Positions 1 to 9,690 of a stretch of DNA of 64,000 nt are shown in pieces. The notes under the pieces are model-generated. The model was not told the origin of the DNA, made no database searches, and saw nothing but the letters and a program-made list of their open reading frames with translations. The stretch lies in NCBI GenBank assembly GCA_021773555.1, contig JAJFKA010000037.1, forward strand, positions 1-64,000, in the 5' to 3' direction. A program made the position numbers and the translations under genes. This stretch comes from Gammaproteobacteria bacterium. Lineage in GTDB: Bacteria > Pseudomonadota > Gammaproteobacteria > Pseudomonadales > Azotimanducaceae. Numbering within the stretch: the first letter of the stretch is position 1; the number at the start of each line of letters is the position of its first letter.

Positions 1-1093
1 TTAGTGCAGGGATGATCATTGCACGGATAGTTCCCAGGAACATGTAGATAACCAGACTCACCAGTATCATCGTGATTGCCAGCGTTTTGTATACTGAGTT
101 GATCGCTGTTTCGATAAACACGGAATCATCTGAACTCGCCACAAGACTCATACCTTCCGGCAGGCCGGCGTTAATGGCTGCAGCCTTCAGATTAGTAGCA
201 CGCAACACCTCAAGGGTATTCGCTGTTGACTGTTTGACGATACCCAGCCCAACGGTGCGTACTGAATTACCTCGAAATTCGGTGCGATAGGTTGCCTGAC
301 CGAGCTCCACCTGGGCAACTTCCCCGAGTTTTACCAGCTGACCGGCGTCCCCCCTGGCGATGGTGAGTTGAGCAAAGTCTTCTGCGGTCTCATAGGCGCG
401 CTTAACGCGAACGGTAAATTCCCGTTGTTGCGAATCTATGCGTCCTGCAGGTAGTTCGACGTTTTGTTTGCGCAGGGCGGACTCCACATCCGAGACAGTT
501 AAACCCCGCGCAGCCAGCGCCACGCGGTCAAGCCATATGCGCATGGAATATCGACCCGCACCACTAACAAAGATATTTGCGACACCATCGATAACCGTAA
601 ACTGATCCACCAGATAACGCTCTGCGTAGTCTGTCAGTGCCATGCTGTCGAGATTTGGGCTGGTCAGTGAGAACCACTGAATTGGCCGGGCATCACTGTC
701 GGCTTTTGCGATCTGTGGGGGCTCCGAGTCTTCAGGTAATCGATCGATGACCCTGGCAACACGATCTCTAATGTCATTTGCAGCCTGATCGATATCGCGG
801 TCGAGACGAAACTCAACCTGGATACTGGAAACGCCGTCCAGACTTGAAGAACTGATCGACTCGACGCCCTCAATACCACTTATCTGATCTTCGATCAGTT
901 GCGTTACTTTTGTTTCCATTACCTGTGCCGAGGCACCAATATAGCGAGTGGATACCGAAACCAGCGGTGGACTGGTTTCCGGATATTCCCGTAGCGGAAG
1001 ATCGCGAAACGATAGAATGCCAAACGCGAGCAGCAGGAGACTGATGACCGTTGCAAACACGGGTCGTTTGACAGAAATGTCCGAGATTATCAT
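1..1093 (-). CDS. RND-family efflux transporter permease, N-terminal part (cut by window edge)
   Basis: The frame is open from an ATG at 1093 to the window edge, giving about 364 residues of a protein family normally about 1,020 long. It begins MIISDISVKRPVF, the N-terminus typical of HAE1-type pumps, with transmembrane helix 1 at about residues 12-30, then the first periplasmic porter domain. A second hydrophobic stretch at about 335-360 is helix 2. These inner-membrane proton antiporters export drugs, detergents or lipids through a tripartite complex. The partner adaptor gene ends 21 bases upstream on the same strand, so the two are co-transcribed. Substrate cannot be judged. No outer-membrane factor gene is visible; it may lie beyond the edge. 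Confidence 0.93.
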   Translation of the reverse strand, partial: MIISDISVKRPVFATVISLLLLAFGILSFRDLPLREYPETSPPLVSVSTRYIGASAQVMETKVTQLIEDQISGIEGVESISSSSLDGVSSIQVEFRLDRDIDQAANDIRDRVARVIDRLPEDSEPPQIAKADSDARPIQWFSLTSPNLDSMALTDYAERYLVDQFTVIDGVANIFVSGAGRYSMRIWLDRVALAARGLTVSDVESALRKQNVELPAGRIDSQQREFTVRVKRAYETAEDFAQLTIARGDAGQLVKLGEVAQVELGQATYRTEFRGNSVRTVGLGIVKQSTANTLEVLRATNLKAAAINAGLPEGMSLVASSDDSVFIETAINSVYKTLAITMILVSLVIYMFLGTIRAMIIPAL

Positions 1094-1114
1094 GGAACAT
1101 ACCTCGCTGGTTGG

Positions 1115-2218
1115 CTAGGAGTCGCCGCGACCCGTCGCTGCCTCGGATTGCGATGCCGTTTCCCTGACGACGACAGGGCTGCCAGGGCGAATTTTTATGG
1201 CACCTTGAGTGATGACCTGCTGGCCCTCCTGTAGCCCAGAGAGAACCTCTACGATACCTGGGCGCCTTCGACCAGCCTGAATTTCCCGCTGGTTCGCAAC
1301 ACCATCCTCGATGGTGTATACGTATTGTCTATCCTGAATCGGAATAATTGCTTCCTCAGGCACCACCAGTGCATCACTACGCTGGCGCACAAGATTAACG
1401 GTGAGCAGCATACCCGGGCGAAGTAACCGGGCCTCATTGTTCAGGTGTGCTCGAATCATGACAGAGCGGGTGACCGGATCAACTCGCGAATTGATGGTTT
1501 GCACGGTTCCCCTGAATTCTTTGTCGGGATAGGCGGGACTGGCAGCGTTGACTTCCTGGCCCTTGCTGAGCACAGCGAGAAAATTTTCCGGCACACTGAA
1601 GTCCAGTTTGATCACGCTAACGTCATCCAGTGTCGTAACAACGGTATTCGGACTGAGCAGCGTTCCTGGACTCACTGCACGAAAACCCAGAATGCCGCTG
1701 AATGGTGCGCGAATCAGACGATCATTCAATCGTGCAATAATCCCTTCCAGCCGCGCATCGGCGGTCTGCATGCGTGCTTTCTCGATATCAAGCTGGGTTT
1801 CCGATGCCAGTCTTTGTGCGATAAGGTTCCTGACCCGCTCGAATTGGCGGGTCGATTCATTTACTGCGGCCTGTGCTTCCGCCAGTTGTGCGGTTTCCTC
1901 AGAATTTGTCAGCTCCACCAGTATCTCGCCTTTTTCGACGTACATACCATCCTCAAAGTTCACTTTGCTGACTGTGTCTGTGACCTTTGAACTTAAAGAT
2001 ACCGACTCGTTGGCACTGGCAGTACCAATAGACTCGACCTGATCGACAATGATTCGGATGACCGCAGGGCTGGTCACGACAAGCGTAGTGCCTGGGCTCC
2101 AGGCGCCACTATTCTGCTGGCTCTGGTTGCCGAGGTACATGTTACCGGTCAGGCCGATGAGAGTGAGCACCAGGATGACGAAAAACAAGCTCACCGGATG
2201 TTGCTTTATGAACTCCAA
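1115..2218 (-). CDS. RND efflux periplasmic adaptor (membrane fusion protein)
   Basis: This 367-residue protein is the periplasmic adaptor linking the inner-membrane RND pump to an outer-membrane channel. An N-terminal anchor helix lies at about residues 9-27. A biotinyl-lipoyl half-motif follows (FEDGMYVEKGEILVEL, about 100-115), then a helical hairpin (about 120-165), the second lipoyl half (IRAPFSGILGFRAVSPGTLL, about 170-190) and a beta-barrel and membrane-proximal domain. Length and order fit the HlyD/AcrA family. There is no lipobox, so it is held by its N-terminal helix. It is encoded just before the pump gene and 9 bases after folK, so it may be read from the upstream tsaD-folB-folK transcript. 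Confidence 0.93.
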   Translation of the reverse strand: MEFIKQHPVSLFFVILVLTLIGLTGNMYLGNQSQQNSGAWSPGTTLVVTSPAVIRIIVDQVESIGTASANESVSLSSKVTDTVSKVNFEDGMYVEKGEILVELTNSEETAQLAEAQAAVNESTRQFERVRNLIAQRLASETQLDIEKARMQTADARLEGIIARLNDRLIRAPFSGILGFRAVSPGTLLSPNTVVTTLDDVSVIKLDFSVPENFLAVLSKGQEVNAASPAYPDKEFRGTVQTINSRVDPVTRSVMIRAHLNNEARLLRPGMLLTVNLVRQRSDALVVPEEAIIPIQDRQYVYTIEDGVANQREIQAGRRRPGIVEVLSGLQEGQQVITQGAIKIRPGSPVVVRETASQSEAATGRGDS

Positions 2219-2227
2219 GTACTTACC

Positions 2228-2746
2228 TCAGAAGGACTCAAGTGTGGGCTGCCAGCACAGGTCTACCTCAATCAGCGGCTGGATTTGTGGGTAAGCGTAC
2301 CACATTTCGAAAAGTGATCGTCCTGACCCTGGTAGCTGCAATTCGGGATTGAGTTCTGCAAAAGGCCGCAATACATAGGCGGCAGTATAGATCTCGGGGC
2401 GGGGGAGGGTAATGCCGTGATAGACGCCGCAAAGATCGTCAAACGTCAACAGATCGATATCCAGTGTTCTGGATGAAAACCTTGGGCTGGGAAGTATTCG
2501 ACCATGGCGCAGTTCAATCTTTTTCAGATTTGTGGACAACTGCGCAAGCGTTTCGCTGGTTCTTATGCCGACAACGAGATTGTGAAATGCGGGTCCTGCG
2601 AATCCAAAAGCTGGACCCTCATAGGTTTTCGAGCATTCAAGATTTCCATAGCAGGCCGCCAGCGTACTAAGTGCGCTGGGTAAGTGTCTGAATGGCTCGA
2701 TGTTGCTGCCAAGTCCCAGGTAGGCGTGATGGCTGGAATCAGGCAC
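2228..2746 (-). CDS. folK: 2-amino-4-hydroxy-6-hydroxymethyldihydropteridine pyrophosphokinase
   Basis: FolK transfers pyrophosphate from ATP to 6-hydroxymethyl-7,8-dihydropterin in folate synthesis. The family signatures are present: YLGLGSNIEP near the N-terminus and the Mg-binding RTLDIDLL motif near residue 98. I chose the GTG at 2746 because it overlaps the folB stop by only 8 bases and has an AGAGG about 7 bases upstream; another GTG at 2785 would add 13 unconserved residues. That gives 172 residues, close to the usual 160. It follows folB, which makes its substrate, so the overlap couples two consecutive steps. Confidence 0.92.
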   Translation of the reverse strand: MPDSSHHAYLGLGSNIEPFRHLPSALSTLAACYGNLECSKTYEGPAFGFAGPAFHNLVVGIRTSETLAQLSTNLKKIELRHGRILPSPRFSSRTLDIDLLTFDDLCGVYHGITLPRPEIYTAAYVLRPFAELNPELQLPGSGRSLFEMWYAYPQIQPLIEVDLCWQPTLESF

Positions 2747-3095
2747 GCTGGCCTCTTTCGATAATGACCCCGACAGTCTTTGCACTGCGGATTGCGCCCG
2801 GTTTACTGAGTCGTAGTTTCAGCCAGGTGATATTGAACTCATCGCGCAATAGATGTGCGATGCCTTCCGCGAGCGATTCGATGAGCAGAAAGTGACTCGC
2901 TTCGACGAATTCGATAATTCTCTTCGTGATGGACTTGTAGTCAAGCGTGTACTGCAGGTCATCGAGCCGCCCCGCCTGGGTGATGTCGGTCTCCATTTCC
3001 AGATCAATACTCACTGTCTGGCGGATTTTTCGCTCCCAGTCGAAAACCCCGATGACGGTTTGAATTTCGAGCTCGCTGATGAAGACGATGTCCAT
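2739..3095 (-). CDS. folB: dihydroneopterin aldolase
   Basis: FolB converts 7,8-dihydroneopterin to 6-hydroxymethyl-7,8-dihydropterin and glycolaldehyde in folate synthesis. The 118-residue length is normal. It opens MDIVFISELEIQTVIGVFDW, the typical N-terminus, with the conserved Glu of the pterin pocket just after (WERKIRQ) and the conserved Lys in LRLSKPGAI near residue 101. It starts one base after the tsaD stop and overlaps folK by 8 bases. The tsaD-folB-folK order is common in gammaproteobacteria. Confidence 0.94.
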   Translation of the reverse strand: MDIVFISELEIQTVIGVFDWERKIRQTVSIDLEMETDITQAGRLDDLQYTLDYKSITKRIIEFVEASHFLLIESLAEGIAHLLRDEFNITWLKLRLSKPGAIRSAKTVGVIIERGQRA

Positions 3096-3096
3096 C

Positions 3097-4122
3097 TCAG
3101 TCCCGCATTGATAGTAGCTCTGTCATGGGCCACCGGGGTTTAACGTTAATGGACAGATCTTCGCGCTGGCCTTTCTTTAGTCGCTGGAATCCAGCATAGG
3201 CAATCATGGCGCCGTTATCGGTACACAATTTAGTCGGAGGATAGTGAACCTCAATTCGCGATTGCTTTTCAAGTTTCTGCAGTCGCTGGCGTAATGCGGT
3301 ATTGGCACTGACGCCGCCTGCGATAACCAGGGTTCTGAAGCCGGTGTGCTGGAGTGCTCGCTGGCACTTAATCCGAATCGTATCCACAACCGCGGTTTGA
3401 AACGCCAGCGCAATATCGGCTTTGTCTGAATCCGCAAGCGGCTGCTGCAGCGAGGCCAAGGTGTTCATGGTGAAAGTCTTGAGGCCGCTGAAACTGAAAT
3501 CAAGACCTGGACGGTTGGTCATTGGCCTTGGAAATTTAAAGCGGTGCGGATCCCCCTGTTCGGCGAGGCGGGCAACCTCCGGACCGCCGGGATAGCGTAA
3601 GCCGAGCATTTTTGCGACCTTATCGAAGGCCTCGCCAGCCGCATCGTCAAGTGACTCCCCCAGCAATTCGTAGCTGCCGGGCGCAGTGCAGCCCATGAGT
3701 TGCGTATGTCCGCCGGAAACCAGTAGTGCGACGAATGGATAGTCTGGCGGTGAGGGGCTCATTCGCGCAGCCATCAGGTGTCCCTCCATGTGGTGGATTC
3801 CGAGCGCCGGAATATCCAGTGCGAAGGCAAGGGACTTTGCAATGCCTGCACCCACCAGTAGAGCCCCAATCAGGCCGGGTCCTGATGTATAGGCGATTCC
3901 ATCGAGATCAGCCAGGGTTGTTCCGGATTCAGTCAATGCCTGGTCGATCATTGGTAGTGTTTTGCGGATATGGTCCCTGGACGCGAGTTCCGGGACTACC
4001 CCACCGTACTGCTGGTGCAGGTCAACCTGGCTGTATAACAGGTCTGTCATCAATCCCAGGTGTTCGTCAAAAATGGCTACACCGGTTTCGTCACAGGACG
4101 TTTCGATTCCTAATACTCTCAT
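3097..4122 (-). CDS. tsaD: tRNA N6-threonylcarbamoyladenosine transferase subunit TsaD
   Basis: TsaD, formerly Gcp, transfers the threonylcarbamoyl group to A37 of tRNAs that read ANN codons, working with TsaB and TsaE. The ASKHA-fold protein starts [13 protein letters not shown], has the metal-binding HHMEGH motif near residue 110, a SGGHTQL segment near 137 and a [10 protein letters not shown] motif near the C-terminus. Its 341 residues match the family. It is divergent from rpsU across 166 bases, the classic tsaD/rpsU arrangement, and leads the minus-strand group down to the efflux pump. Confidence 0.97.
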   Translation of the reverse strand: MRVLGIETSCDETGVAIFDEHLGLMTDLLYSQVDLHQQYGGVVPELASRDHIRKTLPMIDQALTESGTTLADLDGIAYTSGPGLIGALLVGAGIAKSLAFALDIPALGIHHMEGHLMAARMSPSPPDYPFVALLVSGGHTQLMGCTAPGSYELLGESLDDAAGEAFDKVAKMLGLRYPGGPEVARLAEQGDPHRFKFPRPMTNRPGLDFSFSGLKTFTMNTLASLQQPLADSDKADIALAFQTAVVDTIRIKCQRALQHTGFRTLVIAGGVSANTALRQRLQKLEKQSRIEVHYPPTKLCTDNGAMIAYAGFQRLKKGQREDLSINVKPRWPMTELLSMRD

Positions 4123-4223
4123 TAGCTGCCGGGACGCTAAGCGGTTGCGTATCTTACTGATTCTAGTGGAAAATATCCCGTACTTTACCCAGATTAATAT
4201 TGCCTCGCTGGTGAGTTGAGGTT

Positions 4224-4252
4224 TTGCATTTGCCGCACTTTGCCGTTAGAAT
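4224..4252 (+). promoter_or_regulatory. sigma70-type promoter of rpsU-yqeY-dnaG
   Basis: A TTGCAT -35 element (4224-4229) lies exactly 17 bases before a TAGAAT -10 element (4247-4252), 37 bases before the rpsU start. A 7-bp inverted repeat, ATGCTCG/CGAGCAT with a 6-base loop at 4251-4270, starts in the -10 box and covers the expected start site, so it could be an operator or a leader hairpin. No transcript evidence is available. Confidence 0.6.
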
Positions 4253-4288
4253 GCTCGCCCTTTCGAGCATGGACCGGAACCAGACTGA

Positions 4289-4504
4289 ATGCCCTACGTA
4301 AAAGTGAAAGAAAACGAGCCTTTTGATGTGGCCTTGCGACGCTTCAAGAGATCCTGTGAAAAAGCAGGCATCCTCGCGGAAGTTCGTCGCCGCGAATACT
4401 ATGAGAAGCCAACATCTGTTCGAAAGCGCAAAGCTGCGGCTGCTGTGAAGCGCCATGCCAAAAAGGTTCAGCGTGAATCCCGTCGCATGGAACGCCTGTA
4501 CTAG
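4289..4504 (+). CDS. rpsU: 30S ribosomal protein S21
   Basis: S21 is a small basic protein of the 30S platform that helps initiation on natural mRNAs. All 71 residues match the gammaproteobacterial form: [20 protein letters not shown] at the N-terminus, a [17 protein letters not shown] core and a Lys/Arg-rich tail ending MERLY. It opens the macromolecular-synthesis block, tying ribosome, primase and sigma-factor supply together. Confidence 0.99.
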   Translation: MPYVKVKENEPFDVALRRFKRSCEKAGILAEVRRREYYEKPTSVRKRKAAAAVKRHAKKVQRESRRMERLY

Positions 4505-4525
4505 GCCGATCAGCTCCAGTATCTG

Positions 4526-4975
4526 ATGAGCTCAGAACTTAAACTCCGGATAGATAGTGAAGTCAAGGACGCCATGCGTGCCCGGGACAAGCAGCGCCTG
4601 GGTGTTTTACGACTCATCATGTCAGAGTTGAAAAGAGTAGAGGTCGACGAGAGAATTGAACTCGATGAACCTCGCATCCTCGCGATTCTGGACAAAATGT
4701 CGAAGCAACGAAAGGACTCTCTTGGCCAGTACCAGGCCGCGGGAAGAAAAGACCTGGTTGATCAGGAAGCCTTCGAACTTGATGTCCTGAAAGAATTTAT
4801 GCCGGAACCCATCAGCAGCGCGGAGCTGGCCGAGTTGGTTAAAGCAGCAGTCACTGAGTCTGGTGCTACTTCTATCAGGGAAATGGGCAAGGTGATGGGG
4901 CTGCTTAAAGGAAAGGTCCAGGGTCGCGCCGACATGGGCGAAGTGGGTGCCCTGGTCAAAGCCCAGCTGCAATAA
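4526..4975 (+). CDS. GatB/YqeY domain protein
   Basis: A 149-residue protein of the YqeY family, related to the tRNA-binding tail domain of GatB. The N-terminal half is helical (LKLRIDSEVKDAMRARDKQR) and the C-terminal half has the helical tail fold, ending REMGKVMGLLKGKVQGRADM and then the usual G-x-V segment. The precise function is not established; it is often found between rpsU and dnaG, as here. It starts 21 bases after rpsU and 82 bases before dnaG, consistent with one operon. Confidence 0.93.
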   Translation: MSSELKLRIDSEVKDAMRARDKQRLGVLRLIMSELKRVEVDERIELDEPRILAILDKMSKQRKDSLGQYQAAGRKDLVDQEAFELDVLKEFMPEPISSAELAELVKAAVTESGATSIREMGKVMGLLKGKVQGRADMGEVGALVKAQLQ

Positions 4976-5057
4976 CCCGCGCCTCACTCGTTGCGCTTGC
5001 ACTCGGTTAAGTTGAGTGACATTCTTTTAATCCTCACTCCTATGGCTACGCGTCACT

Positions 5058-6827
5058 GTGATCCCACCGGATTTTATCGACGATGTTCTCGCGAGAACCG
5101 ATATCGTTGAAATCATAGAACCTCGAGTCGCCCTGAAAAGAACCGGCCAGAACTATACTGGTCTGTGTCCGTTCCATACTGAAAAAAGCCCCTCGTTCTC
5201 AGTCAGCCAGGACAAGCAGTTCTATTATTGTTTCGGATGCCAGGCATCCGGCAGTGCGCTGAAGTTCCTGATGGAGTTTGATCGCATGGATTTCCTGGCA
5301 GCAGTTGAACTGCTCGCTGGACGGGTCGGGCTCACTGTGCCGGAGGACCGTCAATCGGGGAGCGACGAGAGCGCGCGGCGGCGAAAGACAATCTACGAGA
5401 TTCTCGATCAGGCGGCAGCGGTTTATCGCGAAGAATTACGTGGCCACGAGTCCCGGGATCGGGCAGTCACTTACCTGAAGGGCAGGGGAATGTCGGGTGC
5501 TGTCGCCAGGGATTTCTCGCTTGGGTACGCACCCCCGGGCTGGACAAATCTGTACGACAAACTGGCACAGAGTAATTATGAGCGAGACCTGCTCATTGAA
5601 TCGGGAATGGTGGTAGAAAATGCGGAAGAGAACAAGACCTATGATCGTTTCCGGGATCGGATCATGTTCCCGATCCGCGACTTACGGGGGCGAACAATCG
5701 CATTCGGAGGGCGCGTCCTGGGGGATTCAAAACCCAAGTATCTGAACTCCCCTGAAACGCCGGTCTTCCACAAGGGCCGGGAGTTGTATGGCTTGTATGA
5801 GGCTCGGCAGCGGAACAAAAACCTGACACGATTGATGGTCGTCGAAGGGTACATGGATGTGGTCGCGCTGGCGCAATTTGGTATCAACTATGCCGTGGCA
5901 ACTCTGGGTACGGCTACCCGGGAGGAGCATATTGAGCGTCTGTACCGACTGGTGTCCCAGATCATTTTCTGCTTTGACGGTGACCCGCCTGGCACCGCTG
6001 CTGCGTGGAAGGCCCTGCAGGTCGTATTACCGTTCATGTCCGATGGTCGAAGCGCGAAATTCCTGTTTGTTCCGGACGGAGAGGATCCGGATACCCTGGT
6101 GCGCAAGGAAGGACGTGAAAAATTTGAACTACGGCTGGATCAGGCGACCGCTCTGGATGTGTTCTTCTTCTCCCATCTTGCCCAGGACCTGGACACAAGT
6201 TCCATGGAGGGTAAGGCGGCACTCAGCAAACTGGCGATTCCGCTGATCAACCTGATTCCAGAGGGTGTATTCAAACAACTGATGATTGATGAGCTGGCTA
6301 CCAGGACGGGACTGGACGCTGAGAAGTTATTAAAAGTGGCTCGAGAGACAAAACCCGCGGTGGCGGGCCGTCCCCGGGATGTGCCTGTCCGAAATGATGG
6401 TAACACCGGGATTTCCCTGAGCAGACGGGCCGAAGCGCCACTGGCCATGCTGGCCCGGCAACCAGAATTGGCGCTCGAACTCGATGATGCAAGTTACCAG
6501 CTTCTGAGTCAGGTTGATGATTGCAGCCTGTTGGCCGAAATTGCCTTAGCGGTCCGGCAACACGAACTACTATCACCCGGACTTTTGTTGGGTTATTTTC
6601 ATGGAAAACCCGAAGCAAAATTGATTCGCAGTCTGATTGAAAAGGAACAGCTACTCGACGTTTCTGCCCTGCGAGAGGAGTACATTGATTCGATGAATCG
6701 ATTGTTGCACGGTTTGGAATTCCAATTAAAACAAGCGCTTAATTACCCGCTTTTCCAAAAACCCTTCTCCGAACTAACGGCGGAGGAGCGCCGGCAGATC
6801 AATGACCTGCCGCGTAAGAAAACGTAA
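5058..6827 (+). CDS. dnaG: DNA primase
   Basis: DnaG makes the RNA primers for replication. The 589 residues contain an N-terminal CHC2 zinc finger (CPFHTEKSP, then CFGCQASG, about residues 37-65), the RNA-polymerase basic domain (about 115-255), a TOPRIM domain (VVEGYMDVVAL about 260-272; FDGDPPGTAAA about 303-313) and a C-terminal helicase-binding domain. The FDGD motif is followed by PPG rather than the commoner RAG, but the acidic metal ligands are intact. The start is a GTG (5058), the first in frame that gives the conserved IPPDFIDDVLARTDIVEII terminus. Confidence 0.98.
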   Translation: MIPPDFIDDVLARTDIVEIIEPRVALKRTGQNYTGLCPFHTEKSPSFSVSQDKQFYYCFGCQASGSALKFLMEFDRMDFLAAVELLAGRVGLTVPEDRQSGSDESARRRKTIYEILDQAAAVYREELRGHESRDRAVTYLKGRGMSGAVARDFSLGYAPPGWTNLYDKLAQSNYERDLLIESGMVVENAEENKTYDRFRDRIMFPIRDLRGRTIAFGGRVLGDSKPKYLNSPETPVFHKGRELYGLYEARQRNKNLTRLMVVEGYMDVVALAQFGINYAVATLGTATREEHIERLYRLVSQIIFCFDGDPPGTAAAWKALQVVLPFMSDGRSAKFLFVPDGEDPDTLVRKEGREKFELRLDQATALDVFFFSHLAQDLDTSSMEGKAALSKLAIPLINLIPEGVFKQLMIDELATRTGLDAEKLLKVARETKPAVAGRPRDVPVRNDGNTGISLSRRAEAPLAMLARQPELALELDDASYQLLSQVDDCSLLAEIALAVRQHELLSPGLLLGYFHGKPEAKLIRSLIEKEQLLDVSALREEYIDSMNRLLHGLEFQLKQALNYPLFQKPFSELTAEERRQINDLPRKKT

Positions 6828-6919
6828 ATATGAAGAAACTTCCATTTTCCTGGTAATTCTTCCCTGGGAATTAGCAATCAAAACAGTAACTTGAAGTGGA
6901 ATGCAGTTTATCCGCTCGC

Positions 6920-6925
6920 TATAAT
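6920..6925 (+). promoter_or_regulatory. probable internal promoter -10 element before rpoD
   Basis: A perfect TATAAT lies 42 bases upstream of rpoD in the 139-base dnaG-rpoD gap. At 17 bases spacing only a poor -35 (TGGAAT) is seen; a better TTGAAG is 23 bases away. An inverted repeat TAATTC/GAATTA sits further upstream at about 6854-6873. A separate rpoD promoter is known in enterobacteria; here it is inferred from the -10 box alone. Confidence 0.4.
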
Positions 6926-6966
6926 GTCCGGCTCTGTCTTTCTCATACACAAATCGAAGGGGTAGC

Positions 6967-8787
6967 ATGTCGAGCGGATTAGCACAGCAGCAGTCACGAT
7001 TGAAAGAGCTTATCAGCAAGGGTCGCGAGCAGGGCTACCTGACCTATGCGGAAGTTAACGACCATCTTCCGGACGAGATATCGGATCCCGAACAGATTGA
7101 AGACATCATTGGCATGATCAATGACATGGGCATCAATGTGCACGAAACTGCACCAGAGGCCGATGACTTGCTGGTAGAGGGTGATTCAACCGATGAACTT
7201 GCGGCTGAAGAAGCAGCGGCTGTACTGGTGGCGGTAGAGAATGAAGCTGGTCGAACCACCGACCCGGTTCGCATGTACATGCGTGAGATGGGCACAGTGG
7301 AGTTGTTGACGCGCGAGGGCGAAATTGTCATCGCGAAACGAATCGAGGAAGGTATCCGGGATGTCCTGCATGCAGCCGCACAGTTTCCGGGTGTAGTGGA
7401 TTTCGTGCTGGGCGAGTACGAAGCCTCGCAGACGGAAGAAGGTAAGTTGCTGGATATTCTGATCGGATTTCTTGACCCGGCAGAGTACGTCCCGCCAGCG
7501 GCACAGGTGGTGCCTGGTCAAGCCAAAGCAGACGACGACACCGAGGAAGAAGACAAGGGTCCGGATCCCGAGTTGGCTGCGGAGCGATTCGAAAAACTCA
7601 GGAAGCAGGCGAAAAAGACCGAGCGTGCGATTAAAAAACATGGCCGCGGTTCTGATGCGGTCGCGAAAGAATTGGCTGCGATGGGCGATATTTTCCAGTT
7701 TTTCAAATTTGTCCCCAAAAAATATGATCGCGCCATTATCGCCCCCCGCGATGTACATAAAGAGATTCGCCGTCAGGAACGTCACATCATGAACACCTGT
7801 GTGCGTCGCGCAAAGATGCCACGAAAGGCTTTCCTGCAGAAATTTACCGGCAAAGAAGTCGATCCAAAATGGGTGGGTCGTCAGATCAAGGCAGGGCATA
7901 ACGGCCTGAAAAAATTTGAAGAAGAAATTGTTCGTGCACAGAAGCGGATCAGACAGGCTTCCGAATCCGTTTCCATGAGCGTTAGCGAAATCAAGGATAT
8001 CAACCGCCGTATGTCCATTGGTGAGGCCAAGGCCAGACGCGCTAAGAAGGACATGGTTGAGGCAAATTTGCGGCTGGTGATTTCGATTGCTAAAAAATAT
8101 ACCAATCGAGGTCTCCAGTTTCTGGACCTGATTCAGGAAGGCAATATCGGATTGATGAAGGCGGTCGACAAATTCGAGTATCGTCGCGGTTACAAATTCT
8201 CAACTTATGCTACCTGGTGGATCAGGCAGGCCATCACTCGCTCCATTGCCGACCAGGCGCGAACGATTCGTATACCGGTCCACATGATTGAAACAATTAA
8301 CAAGCTCTCCCGGGTCTCCAGGCAAATGCTGCAGGAAATGGGCCGGGAACCGACTCCGGAAGAACTCGGCGAAAGGATGGAAATGCCTGAGGACAAGGTT
8401 CGTCGTGTGCTCAAAATTGCGAAAGAACCCATCTCAATGGAAACGCCCATTGGTGATGATGAAGATTCACACCTGGGTGATTTCCTTGACTCGGATTCCA
8501 ATCTTGGCGAAGGCGCCTCGGTGGGTTCTCCCGTTGATTCAGCCACCGATGAGGGATTGCGGGAAGCCACTCGCGGCGTGTTGTCCGGCTTGACGGCGCG
8601 TGAAGCGAAGGTGCTGCGAATGCGATTTGGCATCGACATGAACACTGACCACACGCTTGAGGAAGTTGGCAAGCAGTTTGATGTGACGAGGGAGAGGATC
8701 CGACAGATCGAAGCGAAGGCGCTGCGCAAACTGCGTCACCCGACACGCTCTGATCACCTGAAGAGTTTTCTTGATGAAACTTCCTGA
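6967..8787 (+). CDS. rpoD: RNA polymerase primary sigma factor RpoD (sigma70)
   Basis: The housekeeping sigma factor, 606 residues. Region 1.1 is at about residues 1-80, region 1.2 begins [16 protein letters not shown] near 98, and a charged non-conserved region spans about 170-350. Regions 2.1-2.4 follow ([33 protein letters not shown]), then region 3 and region 4.2 with the helix-turn-helix [20 protein letters not shown] near the C-terminus. An AAGGGG ribosome binding site sits 4 bases before the ATG. A strong terminator follows. Confidence 0.99.
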   Translation: MSSGLAQQQSRLKELISKGREQGYLTYAEVNDHLPDEISDPEQIEDIIGMINDMGINVHETAPEADDLLVEGDSTDELAAEEAAAVLVAVENEAGRTTDPVRMYMREMGTVELLTREGEIVIAKRIEEGIRDVLHAAAQFPGVVDFVLGEYEASQTEEGKLLDILIGFLDPAEYVPPAAQVVPGQAKADDDTEEEDKGPDPELAAERFEKLRKQAKKTERAIKKHGRGSDAVAKELAAMGDIFQFFKFVPKKYDRAIIAPRDVHKEIRRQERHIMNTCVRRAKMPRKAFLQKFTGKEVDPKWVGRQIKAGHNGLKKFEEEIVRAQKRIRQASESVSMSVSEIKDINRRMSIGEAKARRAKKDMVEANLRLVISIAKKYTNRGLQFLDLIQEGNIGLMKAVDKFEYRRGYKFSTYATWWIRQAITRSIADQARTIRIPVHMIETINKLSRVSRQMLQEMGREPTPEELGERMEMPEDKVRRVLKIAKEPISMETPIGDDEDSHLGDFLDSDSNLGEGASVGSPVDSATDEGLREATRGVLSGLTAREAKVLRMRFGIDMNTDHTLEEVGKQFDVTRERIRQIEAKALRKLRHPTRSDHLKSFLDETS

Positions 8788-8811
8788 TACGATGTATTGA
8801 AGATTTAACGA

Positions 8812-8836
8812 AACCCGCCGCCCGGCGGGTTTTTTA
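8812..8836 (+). terminator. rho-independent terminator after rpoD
   Basis: ACCCGCCG and CGGCGGGT form an 8-bp GC-rich stem around a 2-3 base loop, followed directly by a run of T, 25 bases after the rpoD stop. It closes the rpsU-yqeY-dnaG-rpoD block. Confidence 0.92.
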
Positions 8837-8926
8837 TGTATACCTAACGGTTTACAACTTGCGCTCTGTCCTGGTCCTCGCTAGTTTTGTGCTTACACCA
8901 ACAGCGCAGGACGTCTAGGAGCTTCC

Positions 8927-9560
8927 ATGGCTTATCAACATATTGAACTTGTGCAGTCAGATCGCATTGCCACTATCTGGCTAAACAGACCGAGATATCG
9001 AAACGCTCAATCCAGACTGCTACTGGATGAAATGACCGATGCCTTCAGGAAGCTGGATTACGACAACTCCGTGAAGGTGATCATTCTCGCGGGTCGCGGT
9101 GATCACTTTTCTGCCGGACACGACCTGGGCACACCGAAAGAGTTGGAGGACCAGGCACGATACCCCTTTGGGGAAGGCACAATGGGACGGCTGAACAGAA
9201 GCTGGCATCTGTTCATCGAAAATTCTCTGCGTTGGCGGGATGTTAAAAAACCTACAATCGCCGCGGTACAGGGCTACTGTATTTTTGGGGGATTCATGAT
9301 CGCCTCATGCATGGACCTGATCATCGCTGCAAATGATGCTCGCTTTCTTCCTTCCCACCTGCAGCTATTCACAGCACCCTGGGATCTGGGTATTCGCAAG
9401 CCAGGACGCGATGGGCTACCGACAGGCGGTTGAAGCCACCCACGCAAATTACATGATGCTGGAGATGTCTGCAGCGGTGAAGAAGGATCACCGGGATGAG
9501 GGCGCGCGTCGTCTCGGCGGTGTCGCAGATGCGCTTGAAAAAGAGAATAAAAGTGGTTGA
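8927..9560 (+). pseudogene. enoyl-CoA hydratase/isomerase family, internally deleted and frameshifted
   Basis: The first frame (8927-9433) encodes a normal crotonase N-terminus: IWLNRPRYRNAQS, the oxyanion-hole region ending FSAGHDL and the second glycine-rich motif GYCIFGG. It stays homologous up to LFTAPWDLGIRK near 9392. The family C-terminus then continues in another frame, from SQDAMGYRQAVEATHANYMM to a stop at 9560. About 50-60 residues that homologues carry between these points are missing, so a deletion of roughly 160 bases that also shifted the frame is the simplest reading. A good ribosome binding site (TAGGAG) remains. A truncated 168-residue product could be made but would lack the trimerisation helices. 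Confidence 0.85.
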
Positions 9561-9690
9561 ACCGGACTCATCATCCCGATGAGGACAGCGACGGTTCTGG
9601 CAGGGTTTGTCCTATTACACAGCTTGAGTGCGTGATGGCAAGCATCTTGCAGTAACCGGACTATAGCTATCGCGTACGGGCGATCCGGTA

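Noticed and set aside
4163-4456. 97-codon minus-strand frame across rpsU
   Set aside because: Antisense to rpsU and through its promoter; no ribosome binding site or homologous pattern.
7186-7899. Long 237-codon frame antisense to rpoD
   Set aside because: It is a shadow of the rpoD coding frame with no independent start signal.
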